Source: Hanstruepera flava (GTDB lineage: Bacteria; Bacteroidota; Bacteroidia; Flavobacteriales; Flavobacteriaceae). Taken from it: 64,000 nt of DNA. The stretch is from positions 124,001 to 188,000 of the forward strand of contig NZ_JALJCW010000003.1 of NCBI RefSeq assembly GCF_023634025.1. The letters run 5' to 3'. Positions 1 to 9,126 of the stretch are shown here, piece by piece; the stretch's first letter is position 1, and each line of letters opens with the position of its first letter. The notes beneath the pieces were generated by a model, which was not told the DNA's origin, made no database searches, and saw only the letters and a list, made by a program, of their open reading frames with translations. Position numbers and translations under genes: made by a program.

Positions 1-349
1 AAACCGTTATTTTAAAATTGCCGGAAAAAGCAATGACAAATGAAATAAACAAAATTATAACACTTACCGAATTACAACCTTCTATCACTCGAGCTACATA
101 CTTTTCATTAATAATCAACTTAATAGAAGCTTCATTTGGATGCGGAATAACCTGTACTCTGTAATCTAAATCATGTAATAAATCCGCACTCTGCTGCGCA
201 ACAATGTAAGTCATATAATCTGGGTAATACTTTTCGCCAGTAGATAATTGTAAATAGAATTTATAAGCAATAGTGAGTACAGAATATACCACTAAAAAAC
301 TGAAAATAAATTTTAAAACTGACCTATATTTACTAATTAATTTTTTCAA
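1..349 (-). CDS. xrtF: Exosortase family protein XrtF, partial (3' end outside window)
   Basis: An open frame on the minus strand runs off the left edge. It begins at a TTG codon (347-349) with a basic N-terminus (KKLISKYR), then a hydrophobic segment, the segment KYYPDYMTYIVAQQSADLL, and the exosortase motif VARVIEGCNSVSVIIL with the catalytic-type Cys, followed by another membrane segment. This layout matches the small XrtF exosortases of Flavobacteriaceae, integral membrane cysteine transpeptidase-like enzymes thought to process C-terminally tagged exported proteins. The Arg and His motifs that complete the family signature would lie beyond position 1. No ATG is available in frame before the upstream stop at 389-391, so TTG is the best start. 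Confidence in the family is high from the EGCNS motif and its surroundings. Confidence 0.85.
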   Translation of the reverse strand, partial: MKKLISKYRSVLKFIFSFLVVYSVLTIAYKFYLQLSTGEKYYPDYMTYIVAQQSADLLHDLDYRVQVIPHPNEASIKLIINEKYVARVIEGCNSVSVIILFISFVIAFSGNFKITV

Positions 350-415
350 AAAAAACGCAACTAGAATTGAAGTTAAATTTATATAAAATTAACCTATGTA
401 TTCGTGCTTTTTAAA

Positions 416-423
416 TACTTTTG
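416..423 (+). promoter_or_regulatory. TAnnTTTG (-7) element before the GAF gene
   Basis: TACTTTTG, an exact match to the Bacteroidota -7 consensus TAnnTTTG, ends 16 bases before the ATG at 440. No convincing -33 TTG is seen at the usual distance, so this is a partial promoter call. The implied 5' UTR is very short. Confidence 0.5.
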
Positions 424-439
424 CTTAAACTTTTAAACA

Positions 440-895
440 ATGACGCTCCAAGAATTAAAACCTTTAGTAACAGAAATAACAACAGATAGCTCATTTTCTG
501 TTAACGCTAGACTTTTATCGGTATGCCAACTTCTTGAAAAAGAGGTGCTGTATTACAATTGGGTAGGGTTTTATTTTAAAAACGGAGATAAAAACGAGCT
601 TAAACTTGGGCCTTATGTTGGCGAACCTACAGACCACACAATCATTCCTTTTGGCAAAGGTATTTGCGGGCAGGTTGCCGTAAGCAATCAGAACTTTGTA
701 GTACCAGATGTGTCTGCTCAAGACAATTATATTGCTTGTAGTATTACTGTAAAAGCAGAAATAGTTGTTCCAATTTTTGTCAATGGCCAAAACATTGGAC
801 AAATAGACATTGACTCTAATACACCTGATCCGTTTACTGAAGCTGACGAGCGTTTTTTAGAATTTGTTTGCAAAAAAGTTGCCTCGATTTTATAG
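440..895 (+). CDS. GAF domain protein related to free methionine-(R)-sulfoxide reductase
   Basis: A 151-residue single GAF domain. The core reads WVGFYF (41-46), PFGKGICG (70-77), VVPDV (87-91), IACS (98-101), EIVVPI (107-112) and GQIDIDS (120-126), the arrangement of fRMsr (YebR/MsrC) proteins that reduce free Met-R-sulfoxide. Of the three Cys of fRMsr, C76 aligns with the second and C100 with the catalytic third, but the first, ten residues before C76, is His66. It may therefore use another recycling partner or be a sensor-like relative. It stands alone, divergent from xrtF and upstream of purH. The family call is firm; the activity is uncertain. Confidence 0.8.
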   Translation: MTLQELKPLVTEITTDSSFSVNARLLSVCQLLEKEVLYYNWVGFYFKNGDKNELKLGPYVGEPTDHTIIPFGKGICGQVAVSNQNFVVPDVSAQDNYIACSITVKAEIVVPIFVNGQNIGQIDIDSNTPDPFTEADERFLEFVCKKVASIL

Positions 896-975
896 TTGTT
901 AATAACTTCCGCTTTAAGTTAAAAAAACACGAGTTTTTGATTTGTTTTTACGCTTCAATTTTTGATTGAATTGCC

Positions 976-983
976 TACTTTTG
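976..983 (+). promoter_or_regulatory. TAnnTTTG (-7) element before purH
   Basis: TACTTTTG matches the Bacteroidota -7 consensus and lies 24 bases before the ATG at 1008. Its position supports the downstream ATG over the upstream in-frame codon at 966, which would lie inside the promoter. No clear -33 TTG was found. Confidence 0.55.
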
Positions 984-1007
984 CAACCATATAACAACAC
1001 ATCAAAA

Positions 1008-2540
1008 ATGAGCAACAACAAAACTATTAAATCAGCTTTAATTTCTGTTTTCAGTAAAGACGGATTAGAGCCAATTGTAAAAACTTTACACCAACAAAAT
1101 GTTACTATTTATTCAACAGGAGGTACAGAAAAATTCATAAAGGATCTCGGTATTCCCGTTAAACCTGTTGAAGATGTTACATCATACCCTTCTATTTTGG
1201 GCGGTCGTGTTAAAACATTACATCCCAAGGTGTTTGGTGGAATTTTAAATCGCCAAAACAACGAGAGTGATGTTGCAGAATTAGCTGATTTTGACATCCC
1301 TCAAATTGATTTAGTAATTGTTGACTTGTATCCTTTTGAAAAAACTGTTGCATCAGGAGCTAGCAATCAGGACATTATTGAAAAAATTGATATTGGCGGT
1401 ATTTCTTTAATTCGTGCTGCAGCTAAAAATTATGCTGATGTTGTTTGCGTATCTTCAGTTGAAGATTACAGCGAATTTTTAGGGCTTTTAGAAACTAAAA
1501 ACGGAGAAACTTCTGAAGAAGACAGAAAGCGTTTTGCTGCCAAATCTTTCAATGTCTCTTCACATTACGACTCTGCTATTTTTAATTATTTCAATAGTAA
1601 TCACGATATAGCAAGTTTAAAAATAAGTGAGCAAAAGGGTCAGGTATTACGATACGGTGAAAACCCTCACCAACGCGGTTTTTTCTTTGGTGATTTTGAT
1701 GCTATATTTACCAAGCTTCATGGAAAGGAATTAAGCTACAATAACCTACTTGACGTTGACGCTGCAGTTAATTTAATGCAAGAGTTTAAAGGCGAAGCGC
1801 CAACTTTTGCTATTTTAAAACACAACAATGCTTGTGGTTTTGCACAGCGCGATTCCGTTTACAAAGCTTACGTTGACGCTTTAGCTGGTGATCCTGTTTC
1901 GGCTTTTGGTGGTATTTTAATTAGCAATACTGAAATAGACAACGTAACAGCCGAAGAAATCCATAAACTGTTCTGTGAAGTTGTCATAGCTCCCTCCTTT
2001 TCTGATGAGGCTTTAGAGATATTAAAAGGTAAAAAGAATCGAATTCTTTTAGTTTTAAAAGATATCGAACTTCCTCAAACAACTGTTAGAACCTGCCTTA
2101 ATGGTGTTTTGGTTCAAGATAGAGACAATAAAACGGATAGTATTGAAAATTTATCTCATGCCACAAACAATAAACCAACTGAAAGTGAGTTAGAAGATTT
2201 GATTTTTGCATCCAAAATTTGCAAGCACACCAAATCTAACACCATAGTATTGGCAAAAAACAAACAATTATGCGCAAGCGGAACAGGTCAAACCAGCCGA
2301 GTTGATGCACTTAACCAAGCTATTCACAAAGCACAATCTTTTAATTTTGACTTAAAAGGTGCGGTTATGGCTAGTGATGCATTTTTCCCATTTCCAGATT
2401 GCGTAGAGATTGCCAACCATGCAGGAATTAAATCTGTAATCCAACCTGGTGGCTCTATAAAAGACCAATTAAGTATTGATTATTGTAATGATAATAACAT
2501 GGCCATGGTATTTACAGGAACGCGTCATTTTAAACATTAA
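1008..2540 (+). CDS. purH: Bifunctional AICAR transformylase / IMP cyclohydrolase
   Basis: PurH performs the last two steps of IMP synthesis: formylation of AICAR with 10-formyl-THF, then ring closure, in the cytosol. From the ATG at 1008 the protein has 510 residues, close to the family length. The N-terminal IMP cyclohydrolase half shows STGGT (36-40), SILGGRVKTLHP (62-73) and DIGGISLIRAAAKN (128-141). The C-terminal transformylase half shows LRYGENPHQ (214-222), KHNNACG (271-277, with the catalytic Lys-His), GQTSRVDA, MASDAFFPFPD and IQPGGSIKD. The open frame extends to 966, but those residues (NCLLLQPYN) are not family-like and overlap the promoter element, so 1008 is preferred. Followed 54 bases later by mreB. 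Confidence 0.96.
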   Translation: MSNNKTIKSALISVFSKDGLEPIVKTLHQQNVTIYSTGGTEKFIKDLGIPVKPVEDVTSYPSILGGRVKTLHPKVFGGILNRQNNESDVAELADFDIPQIDLVIVDLYPFEKTVASGASNQDIIEKIDIGGISLIRAAAKNYADVVCVSSVEDYSEFLGLLETKNGETSEEDRKRFAAKSFNVSSHYDSAIFNYFNSNHDIASLKISEQKGQVLRYGENPHQRGFFFGDFDAIFTKLHGKELSYNNLLDVDAAVNLMQEFKGEAPTFAILKHNNACGFAQRDSVYKAYVDALAGDPVSAFGGILISNTEIDNVTAEEIHKLFCEVVIAPSFSDEALEILKGKKNRILLVLKDIELPQTTVRTCLNGVLVQDRDNKTDSIENLSHATNNKPTESELEDLIFASKICKHTKSNTIVLAKNKQLCASGTGQTSRVDALNQAIHKAQSFNFDLKGAVMASDAFFPFPDCVEIANHAGIKSVIQPGGSIKDQLSIDYCNDNNMAMVFTGTRHFKH

Positions 2541-2594
2541 TTTTATTACATTTACAAGATAGACTTATAAACCTCAAAAATTTACTTATAGCCC

Positions 2595-3623
2595 ATGGGA
2601 TTTTTTGACTTCTTAACCGAAGAAATTGCAATCGATTTAGGAACCGCCAATACACTTATCATCCACAATGATAAGGTGGTTGTAGACAGCCCCTCTATTG
2701 TTGCCAGAGATCGAATTTCAGGAAAGATTATTGCAGTTGGTAAAGAAGCCAGCATGATGCAGGGAAAGACCCATGAAAACATTAAAACTATTAGGCCATT
2801 AAAAGATGGTGTAATTGCTGATTTTGATGCCAGTGAGCAAATGATAAGTATGTTTATTAAAAACATTCCTGCACTTAAAAAGAAGCTATTCCCTCCATCG
2901 TTGCGTATGGTAATTTGTATTCCTTCTGGTATTACTGAAGTAGAAATGCGTGCGGTTAAAGAAAGTGCAGAACGTGTTAACGGTAAAGAGGTGTATTTAA
3001 TTCACGAACCTATGGCTGCTGCTATTGGTATTGGTGTAGACATCATGCAACCCAAAGGAAACATGATTGTTGACATAGGAGGAGGAACTACAGAAATTGC
3101 TGTTATTGCTCTTGGTGGTATAGTCTGTGATAAATCAGTTAAAATTGCTGGTGATGTGTTTACAAACGATATTATATACTACATGCGTACGCAACACAAT
3201 TTATATGTTGGTGAGCGTACTGCCGAAAAAATAAAAATCCAAATTGGTGCAGCAACTGAAGATTTAGAATTGCCGCCAGAAGATATGAGCGTTCAAGGTC
3301 GTGATTTATTAACAGGTAAACCTAAACAGGTTTCTATATCATACCGCGAAATTGCCAAAGCTTTAGATAAATCTATTTTACGTATTGAAGATGCTGTAAT
3401 GGAAACTTTATCGCAAACACCACCAGAATTAGCTGCCGATATTTATAACACAGGTATCTATTTAGCTGGTGGAGGCTCTATGCTTCGTGGGCTCGATAAG
3501 CGATTATCCCAAAAAACTGATTTACCTGTTTATATTGCTGAAGACCCTTTGCGAGCAGTAGTTCGCGGAACGGGAATTACACTTAAAAACTTATCTAAAT
3601 ACAAAAGCGTATTGATAAAATAG
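2595..3623 (+). CDS. mreB: Rod shape-determining actin homologue MreB
   Basis: MreB is a bacterial actin that forms membrane-associated filaments and guides lateral wall synthesis. The 342-residue protein has the actin-type phosphate loops DLGTANT (14-20) and DIGGGTTE (160-167), the adenosine-region motif LAGGGSMLRG near 290-300, and an N-terminal GFFDFL segment that can serve as a membrane-binding amphipathic stretch. It heads a five-gene cluster mreB-mreC-mreD-mrdA-rodA with short gaps or overlaps, the classic elongasome operon. Nothing is unusual in length or motifs. Confidence 0.97.
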   Translation: MGFFDFLTEEIAIDLGTANTLIIHNDKVVVDSPSIVARDRISGKIIAVGKEASMMQGKTHENIKTIRPLKDGVIADFDASEQMISMFIKNIPALKKKLFPPSLRMVICIPSGITEVEMRAVKESAERVNGKEVYLIHEPMAAAIGIGVDIMQPKGNMIVDIGGGTTEIAVIALGGIVCDKSVKIAGDVFTNDIIYYMRTQHNLYVGERTAEKIKIQIGAATEDLELPPEDMSVQGRDLLTGKPKQVSISYREIAKALDKSILRIEDAVMETLSQTPPELAADIYNTGIYLAGGGSMLRGLDKRLSQKTDLPVYIAEDPLRAVVRGTGITLKNLSKYKSVLIK

Positions 3624-3633
3624 CATTTAAACC

Positions 3634-4449
3634 ATGCAACAAATCATAAACTTCTTTTTAAGAAACAAAACCTTTTTGTTGTACTTGTTTTTGTTGTTTC
3701 TGTCTTTAGTTTTCACTATTCAGTCTCATTCTTATCACAAAAGTCGGTTTATTAATTCGGCTAACTTTTTAACAGGTGGTATTTACAATTCTGTTAATAA
3801 TGTGCAATCGTTTTTTAATTTAAAGTCTCAAAACGAACTCCTTCAAGAGGAAAACAATTATTTAAAATCCGTGCTTTACAATACTTCTGGCGAATTTAAA
3901 GAAGGATTTATTGATAGCACACGCTTTTCAAGCAATTATAAATTTACATCAGCTAGAATTATTAAAAACAGTTATGCGTCAACCAATAACGTTTTACTTT
4001 TAAACAAAGGAAGAAGCGATAGCATAGATCAAGATTTCGGAGTTATTACTTCTAAAGGTATTTTAGGTATTATTGATGAGACCAGTAACAAGTACGCCAC
4101 GGTTATCTCTATATTAAATACGAATATCAAAATAAGTGCCCAGCTAAAAAACACCAACCATTTTGGATCTTTGGAATGGGATACGAAAAACCCAAACCGA
4201 GTACAATTACATGAAATTTCAAAAATAGCACCCTTAAAAAAAGGAGATACTATAGTCACGTCTGGCCGTTCAATAATCTTTCCGAAAGGCATTCCAGTTG
4301 GCACTATTGAAAGTTTTAATTTAGATTCAGCTGAAAATTTCTACACCATTGAAGTTAATTTGTTCAATGACATGACCAATATAGAGCATGTGTATATTAT
4401 AGAGAATACAGATAGAAAGGAAATTAATAACCTACTGAATAATGAATAA
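3634..4449 (+). CDS. mreC: Rod shape-determining protein MreC
   Basis: A bitopic inner-membrane protein that links MreB filaments to the periplasmic wall-synthesis machinery. The 271-residue protein has an N-terminal cytoplasmic stub, one transmembrane segment at about residues 13-30, a coiled-coil stretch around 58-80 (LKSQNELLQEENNYLKS), and the beta-rich periplasmic domain with LLNKGRSDSIDQDFGVI and TSGRSIIFPKGIPVGTI, typical MreC motifs. It starts 10 bases after mreB and overlaps mreD by 8 bases, indicating translational coupling. Confidence 0.94.
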   Translation: MQQIINFFLRNKTFLLYLFLLFLSLVFTIQSHSYHKSRFINSANFLTGGIYNSVNNVQSFFNLKSQNELLQEENNYLKSVLYNTSGEFKEGFIDSTRFSSNYKFTSARIIKNSYASTNNVLLLNKGRSDSIDQDFGVITSKGILGIIDETSNKYATVISILNTNIKISAQLKNTNHFGSLEWDTKNPNRVQLHEISKIAPLKKGDTIVTSGRSIIFPKGIPVGTIESFNLDSAENFYTIEVNLFNDMTNIEHVYIIENTDRKEINNLLNNE

Positions 4450-4945
4450 TATTGTAATCTCACATACTATTCAGTTTATTGTGTTGGTTTTATTACAGGT
4501 TGCTGTACTTAACCACATCAATTTTTTAGGGGATATTAATCCATATTTATACGTTATTTTTATTTGTCTTTTTCCAATTAACAACAACCGAATTGCGTTC
4601 ATTTTTTTGAGCTTCTTATTGGGTTTATCAATAGATTTATTTTCAGATTCAGGAGGTGTTCATGCTGCTGCATCGGTTACTATTGCATTTATAAGACCTG
4701 TTATTCTAAAATTTTGTTTTGGATCAATATATGAGCATCAAACCATAAAATTTAAACATGTAGATTTTGGTGCGAAAGTCATATATTTTATAATTATAAT
4801 ATTTATACATCATCTCATTTTATTTTCGCTGGAAATTTTTAACTTAAGCAATATACTTTTAGCACTTAAAAAAACGTTGTTTTCAGGTATATTTACCTTG
4901 CTCTTATGTGTAATTACAACTGTCATTTTTAGTAGAAAAAAATAA
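4442..4945 (+). CDS. mreD: Rod shape-determining membrane protein MreD
   Basis: A 167-residue polytopic membrane protein with about five hydrophobic helices and almost no soluble domain, as expected for MreD, the least conserved elongasome subunit. The segment LLGLSIDLFSDSGGVHAAA resembles the conserved MreD core G-x-x-x-D-x-x-x-x-x-x-G-xx-A. It overlaps mreC at its start and shares one base with the mrdA start, so identity rests on weak motifs plus very strong operon position. Confidence 0.88.
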   Translation: MNNIVISHTIQFIVLVLLQVAVLNHINFLGDINPYLYVIFICLFPINNNRIAFIFLSFLLGLSIDLFSDSGGVHAAASVTIAFIRPVILKFCFGSIYEHQTIKFKHVDFGAKVIYFIIIIFIHHLILFSLEIFNLSNILLALKKTLFSGIFTLLLCVITTVIFSRKK

Positions 4946-6909
4946 TGCGGCAATTTTTACTTTTCTTTTTAATAATAATTGTAGGCTTTACCTTTATTGG
5001 TCGCCTATTTTATTTACAAGTTTATTCCTCTTCAGCCCATAATCTGTACGAGGATAATGCTATTAGAAAAGTATATGATTACCCTAAACGCGGCTTTGTT
5101 TATGACAGAAATGGAAAGCTTTTGGTAGGCAACCAACCGTCTTACGATGTTATGGTTATTCCAAGAGAAGTTAAGCCTTTAGATACTGTTGAATTTTGCC
5201 AACTTTTAAAGATAACCAAGGAGCAGTTTATAAAAACTTACGAAAAAGCATATCGCTACTCACCACGATTACCTTATGTCTTTATTCCACATTTATCAAA
5301 GGAAGACTATGCTGTGCTTCAAGAAAAAATGCGTAAATATGAAGGGTTCTACATCCAAAAACGACTATTGCGGGATTACCAAACACAATATGCAGCCAAC
5401 GTTTTAGGCTTTATAGCCGAAGTTACCCAAAGTCAAATTGAAAAATCACCTTACTATAAAATGGGTGATCTAATTGGCAAACAGGGAGTAGAATTATCCT
5501 ATGAAGAAGAACTACGAGGCGTAAAAGGCATTAAGTTTATTCAAAAAGACCGATTTAATCGTGACATTGGCCCTTACAAAGATGGAAAATTTGACACCTT
5601 ACCAAAACAAGGAAAAGATATAACCATTACTATAGACTCCAAATTGCAGGAGTATGGCGAATGGCTTATGAAAAATAAAAAAGGAGGTATTGTTGCCATA
5701 GAACCATCCACAGGTGAAATTTTAACATTAGTTTCTGCACCATCATACAACCCAAACCTTTTGGTTGGAAGAAAACGATCAAGAAACTACACTAAACTAC
5801 ATAACGACAGTATCCACCTACCACTTATTGATAAAAGTCTTTTACGTGAGCATGAACCAGGTTCTCCGTTTAAAGCACTTGTAGCTCTAACAGCTTTACA
5901 AGAAGGTGTTATTACTACAGAAACTGCGGTAAGTTGTTCAGGAGTTTATCATTATGGTCGAAATGGAAAAATGGGTTGCCACTGCGGAGGCGGCAGACGT
6001 AGTTTGAATTTAGGTATTGCAAAATCTTGTAATTCCTATTTCGCCAACGCTTTTAGAAAAACCGTAGATAAGTATGATGATTCGCATAAAGCTATGGATA
6101 TTTGGAGCAATCATATAAAAAGCTTTGGGTTAGGACAATATTTAGGTACAGATTTACCCATTGGAAAAAAAGGAAATATACCAGATGGTTCTTATTACGA
6201 CAAGTGGTATCCAGATTTTAATTGGGGCGCAACAACAATAATTTCAAATGCCATTGGTCAAGGCGAAATTCAAGTAACTCCCATTCACCTAGCCAATATG
6301 ACAGCTGCTATTGCTAATAGAGGTCACTATTACACACCTCATATTATAAAGGATATTGAAGGTCAAGAAATAAATAAAGATTTTGTAACCAAACATCAAA
6401 CTACAATAAATGAAAATCATTTCGAACCTGTAATTCAGGGGCTATATGATGTATACAACAAAGGTACGGCTCATTTTTTACAAGTACCAGGAATTGAAAT
6501 TTGTGGTAAAACAGGTACTGCTGAAAATTTCACAGTAATTGATGGGAAGCGCACGCAGTTAACTGACCACTCCATTTTTGTGGCTTTTGCTCCAAAAGAT
6601 AACCCCAAAATAGCCATTGCCGTATTTGTTGAAAACGGTTATTATGGAGCTCGATTTGCTGGGCGAATAGCCAGCTTAATGATTGAGAAATATATCAATA
6701 ATGAGATTAGTAGAACAGATTTAGAAAATTGGGTTCTAACACATAGTCTGGAAAATGAATATCAAAAACCGTTTTCTGGTGAACCATTTAAAATTAATGC
6801 CGAATCTCAATATCAAATCATTGATTTACAAGAAAAACCACAAACAGACAACAAACCTGTTGAAGCTCAAAACCAAACCATAACAATACCTGCCAATGAG
6901 ACAAACTGA
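4945..6909 (+). CDS. mrdA: Penicillin-binding protein 2, peptidoglycan D,D-transpeptidase
   Basis: The elongation-specific class B PBP that cross-links lateral-wall peptidoglycan, anchored in the inner membrane with its catalytic domain in the periplasm. It has an N-terminal membrane helix (about 4-22), a pedestal dimer domain including RGFVYDRNGKLL, and a transpeptidase domain with the three penicilloyl-serine motifs: SPFK (307-310, Ser nucleophile), SCN (361-363) and KTGT (522-525). A Cys/Gly-rich segment GCHCGGGRRS sits just before SCN. The tail beyond the fold is Gln/Asn-rich. It starts at the last base of mreD and its end overlaps rodA by 14 bases. Confidence 0.96.
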   Translation: MRQFLLFFLIIIVGFTFIGRLFYLQVYSSSAHNLYEDNAIRKVYDYPKRGFVYDRNGKLLVGNQPSYDVMVIPREVKPLDTVEFCQLLKITKEQFIKTYEKAYRYSPRLPYVFIPHLSKEDYAVLQEKMRKYEGFYIQKRLLRDYQTQYAANVLGFIAEVTQSQIEKSPYYKMGDLIGKQGVELSYEEELRGVKGIKFIQKDRFNRDIGPYKDGKFDTLPKQGKDITITIDSKLQEYGEWLMKNKKGGIVAIEPSTGEILTLVSAPSYNPNLLVGRKRSRNYTKLHNDSIHLPLIDKSLLREHEPGSPFKALVALTALQEGVITTETAVSCSGVYHYGRNGKMGCHCGGGRRSLNLGIAKSCNSYFANAFRKTVDKYDDSHKAMDIWSNHIKSFGLGQYLGTDLPIGKKGNIPDGSYYDKWYPDFNWGATTIISNAIGQGEIQVTPIHLANMTAAIANRGHYYTPHIIKDIEGQEINKDFVTKHQTTINENHFEPVIQGLYDVYNKGTAHFLQVPGIEICGKTGTAENFTVIDGKRTQLTDHSIFVAFAPKDNPKIAIAVFVENGYYGARFAGRIASLMIEKYINNEISRTDLENWVLTHSLENEYQKPFSGEPFKINAESQYQIIDLQEKPQTDNKPVEAQNQTITIPANETN

Positions 6910-8170
6910 TAGATATTTTAAGTTTGATTGGATAACTATAGTATTGTTCTTGCTTTTAGTAGGTTTTGGGTGGATGAATATTTTATCGGCCTCACATATT
7001 GGAGAAACAATCGATTATTTCGATTTTTCTCAACCCTATGGTAAGCAGTTGGTTTTTATAATGCTTACCTTTTTATTAATAGTTATATTATTGTCCATAG
7101 AGGCTAAATTTTATGAACGCTTCTCTAGCATCATTTATTTAGTAGGTCTTTTATCGTTAGCAGGTTTATTTGTTTTTGGGAAAAATGTAAATGGTGCCAC
7201 TTCATGGTATGGTATAGGAGGCATGACCATTCAACCCAGTGAATTCGCCAAAGCTGCTACTGCCCTAGCTGTTGCTAAATATGTTAGCGACATGAATACC
7301 GATATTAAAAACTTCAAAGACCAAATAAGACTCTGTGTTATTATTGCCCTGCCAGCTATTCTCGTGCTTTTACAAAATGATGCTGGAAGCACTTTAGTAT
7401 ACGGCTCATTCTTTTTTGTTCTCTATCGTGAAGGCCTACCAAAAATATATTTATGGATAATAGTCGTGCTTGGGTTAATATCTGTAGCATCATTAAAATT
7501 TGGCCCCTTAATTACTATTGTTGCAACTAGTATTATTGTTTTTAGTTTTCATTTTCTACGAAAGAAAAAACCTTCCATAATTCAGCCAATAGCCATGTTA
7601 TTAGCCGCAATTATCTTGACATTTGGAGTTAACTTTTTCTATCAAAAAATACTTCAACCTCATCAACAAGACCGTATTAGCCTTTGGTTACGTTTAGAAA
7701 AAGATCCTGATAAGATTGAACAGATGCGTCGTGATATTCTTTACAATCTTTACGAGTCTGAAAAAGCCATTAGCTCTGGAGGTCTTAATGGTAAGGGGTT
7801 TTTGGAAGGTACACGTACAACTGGAAAATTTGTACCAGAACAACACACCGATTACATTTTTAGTACGGTTGGTGAAGAATGGGGTTTTTTAGGTAGTGCA
7901 TTGGTTGTAATAACCTTTGTTTTGCTCCTTTTAAGAATTTTGCATTTAGCTGAGCTCCAAAAATCACAGTTTAGTAGGGTTTATGGCTATAGTGTAGCTT
8001 CTATTTTATTCTTTCATTTTATGATAAACATTGGAATGGTCATGGGACTGATTCCTACCATTGGTATACCACTGCCCTTTTTTAGCTATGGTGGTTCTGG
8101 ACTTTGGGGCTTTACAATATTGCTCTTTATTTTCATTAAGCTAGACTCCAATAAAATTAATGAATGGTAA
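6896..8170 (+). CDS. rodA: Peptidoglycan glycosyltransferase RodA (SEDS family)
   Basis: RodA is the SEDS-family glycan polymerase that pairs with PBP2 in the elongasome. The 424-residue protein is polytopic, with about ten hydrophobic helices. Family features include GGMTIQPSEFAKAA, the essential-Asp region LLQNDAGSTLVYG, the long extracytoplasmic loop with GLNGKGFLEGT and FVPEQHTDYIFSTVGEEWGF, and GIPLPFFSYGGSG near the C-terminus. It overlaps mrdA by 14 bases and closes the operon; an AT-rich gap of 200 bases follows. Confidence 0.96.
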   Translation: MRQTDRYFKFDWITIVLFLLLVGFGWMNILSASHIGETIDYFDFSQPYGKQLVFIMLTFLLIVILLSIEAKFYERFSSIIYLVGLLSLAGLFVFGKNVNGATSWYGIGGMTIQPSEFAKAATALAVAKYVSDMNTDIKNFKDQIRLCVIIALPAILVLLQNDAGSTLVYGSFFFVLYREGLPKIYLWIIVVLGLISVASLKFGPLITIVATSIIVFSFHFLRKKKPSIIQPIAMLLAAIILTFGVNFFYQKILQPHQQDRISLWLRLEKDPDKIEQMRRDILYNLYESEKAISSGGLNGKGFLEGTRTTGKFVPEQHTDYIFSTVGEEWGFLGSALVVITFVLLLLRILHLAELQKSQFSRVYGYSVASILFFHFMINIGMVMGLIPTIGIPLPFFSYGGSGLWGFTILLFIFIKLDSNKINEW

Positions 8171-8370
8171 CCCGTTTTTTAATTTAATTTTTTTTACGAA
8201 AAATATTTCCCTAATTTTATTCCTTAACTCTCTCTCAATATTATTAAAGAGTTAAGTCTCAAACCCATTATACTAAAAGTATTACGTTATACGATGTAAT
8301 TTCTTACTTTTATAAAACTTATAACTATAACTATTATGTACAGTTTAAAATTACACAAAACTACCATCAC

Positions 8371-9096
8371 ATGAAAAAGCACATTTTATTTTATTCTTTC
8401 CTAATTATTGGATTAATAGTTTACGGACAAACAACAAAAGATCACGATTCTACCGCCATTTTTATTCTTGATAAAATGGCTGACAACATTGGGAATTTGG
8501 AAGCTGTTACTTTTGATCTAACTAATTCATCCGATGAATTTGACGATAATGATAATGTTGTAACCCAATTTTCAAAAAGTACTATTACGTTTTCTGGCCC
8601 TAGTAATTTATTAGTCAGAAAAAATGGTACTAAAGGTAAAGTTGGCTATTGGTATGATGGAAATTACATAACATATTATAACTTTGATGAAAACAACTAT
8701 GTCACTCTAGAAGCTCCTGAAACTACCTTGGAAATGATTGACACCATGCACGAAAATTATGATTTTGTTTTTCCTGCAGCCGATTTTTTCTACCCCTCTT
8801 TTACAGATGACATGATTGAACAATTTGACAGTATATCTTATTTGGGTAAAAAGATTATTCAAGGTGAAGAATGTTACCATATTATGGCTCAAAGCAAAGA
8901 TTTAAGTGTGCAAATTTGGATATCTAATCAAACGTTTTTACTACCTAAACATTTTGTGCTAATCAATAAGGCAAAATCTAATATGCAATATGAATCAACA
9001 TTTAGTAATTGGTCATTGAACCCTTCAGTCCCTGAATCGGCTTTTAGTTTTATGCCACCTCCTACGGCAAGAATGATAAGCATCCTAAAAAAGTAA
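8371..9096 (+). CDS. DUF2092 family periplasmic protein
   Basis: A 241-residue exported protein. Residues 1-19 form a signal peptide ending in VYGQ. The mature part reads as a beta-rich, LolA/LolB-like fold: ILDKMADNIGNLEAVTFDL, VRKNGTKGKVGYWYDGNYITYYNFDENNY and a C-terminal SAFSFMPPPTARMI, which fits DUF2092. Members are predicted periplasmic proteins of unknown function. It is followed 30 bases later by a DUF6515 protein and then by a sulfatase block, suggesting a shared envelope role. No catalytic motif is visible. Confidence 0.75.
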   Translation: MKKHILFYSFLIIGLIVYGQTTKDHDSTAIFILDKMADNIGNLEAVTFDLTNSSDEFDDNDNVVTQFSKSTITFSGPSNLLVRKNGTKGKVGYWYDGNYITYYNFDENNYVTLEAPETTLEMIDTMHENYDFVFPAADFFYPSFTDDMIEQFDSISYLGKKIIQGEECYHIMAQSKDLSVQIWISNQTFLLPKHFVLINKAKSNMQYESTFSNWSLNPSVPESAFSFMPPPTARMISILKK

Positions 9097-9126
9097 CAAC
9101 AACACAATTAAATAAAATTACAAATC

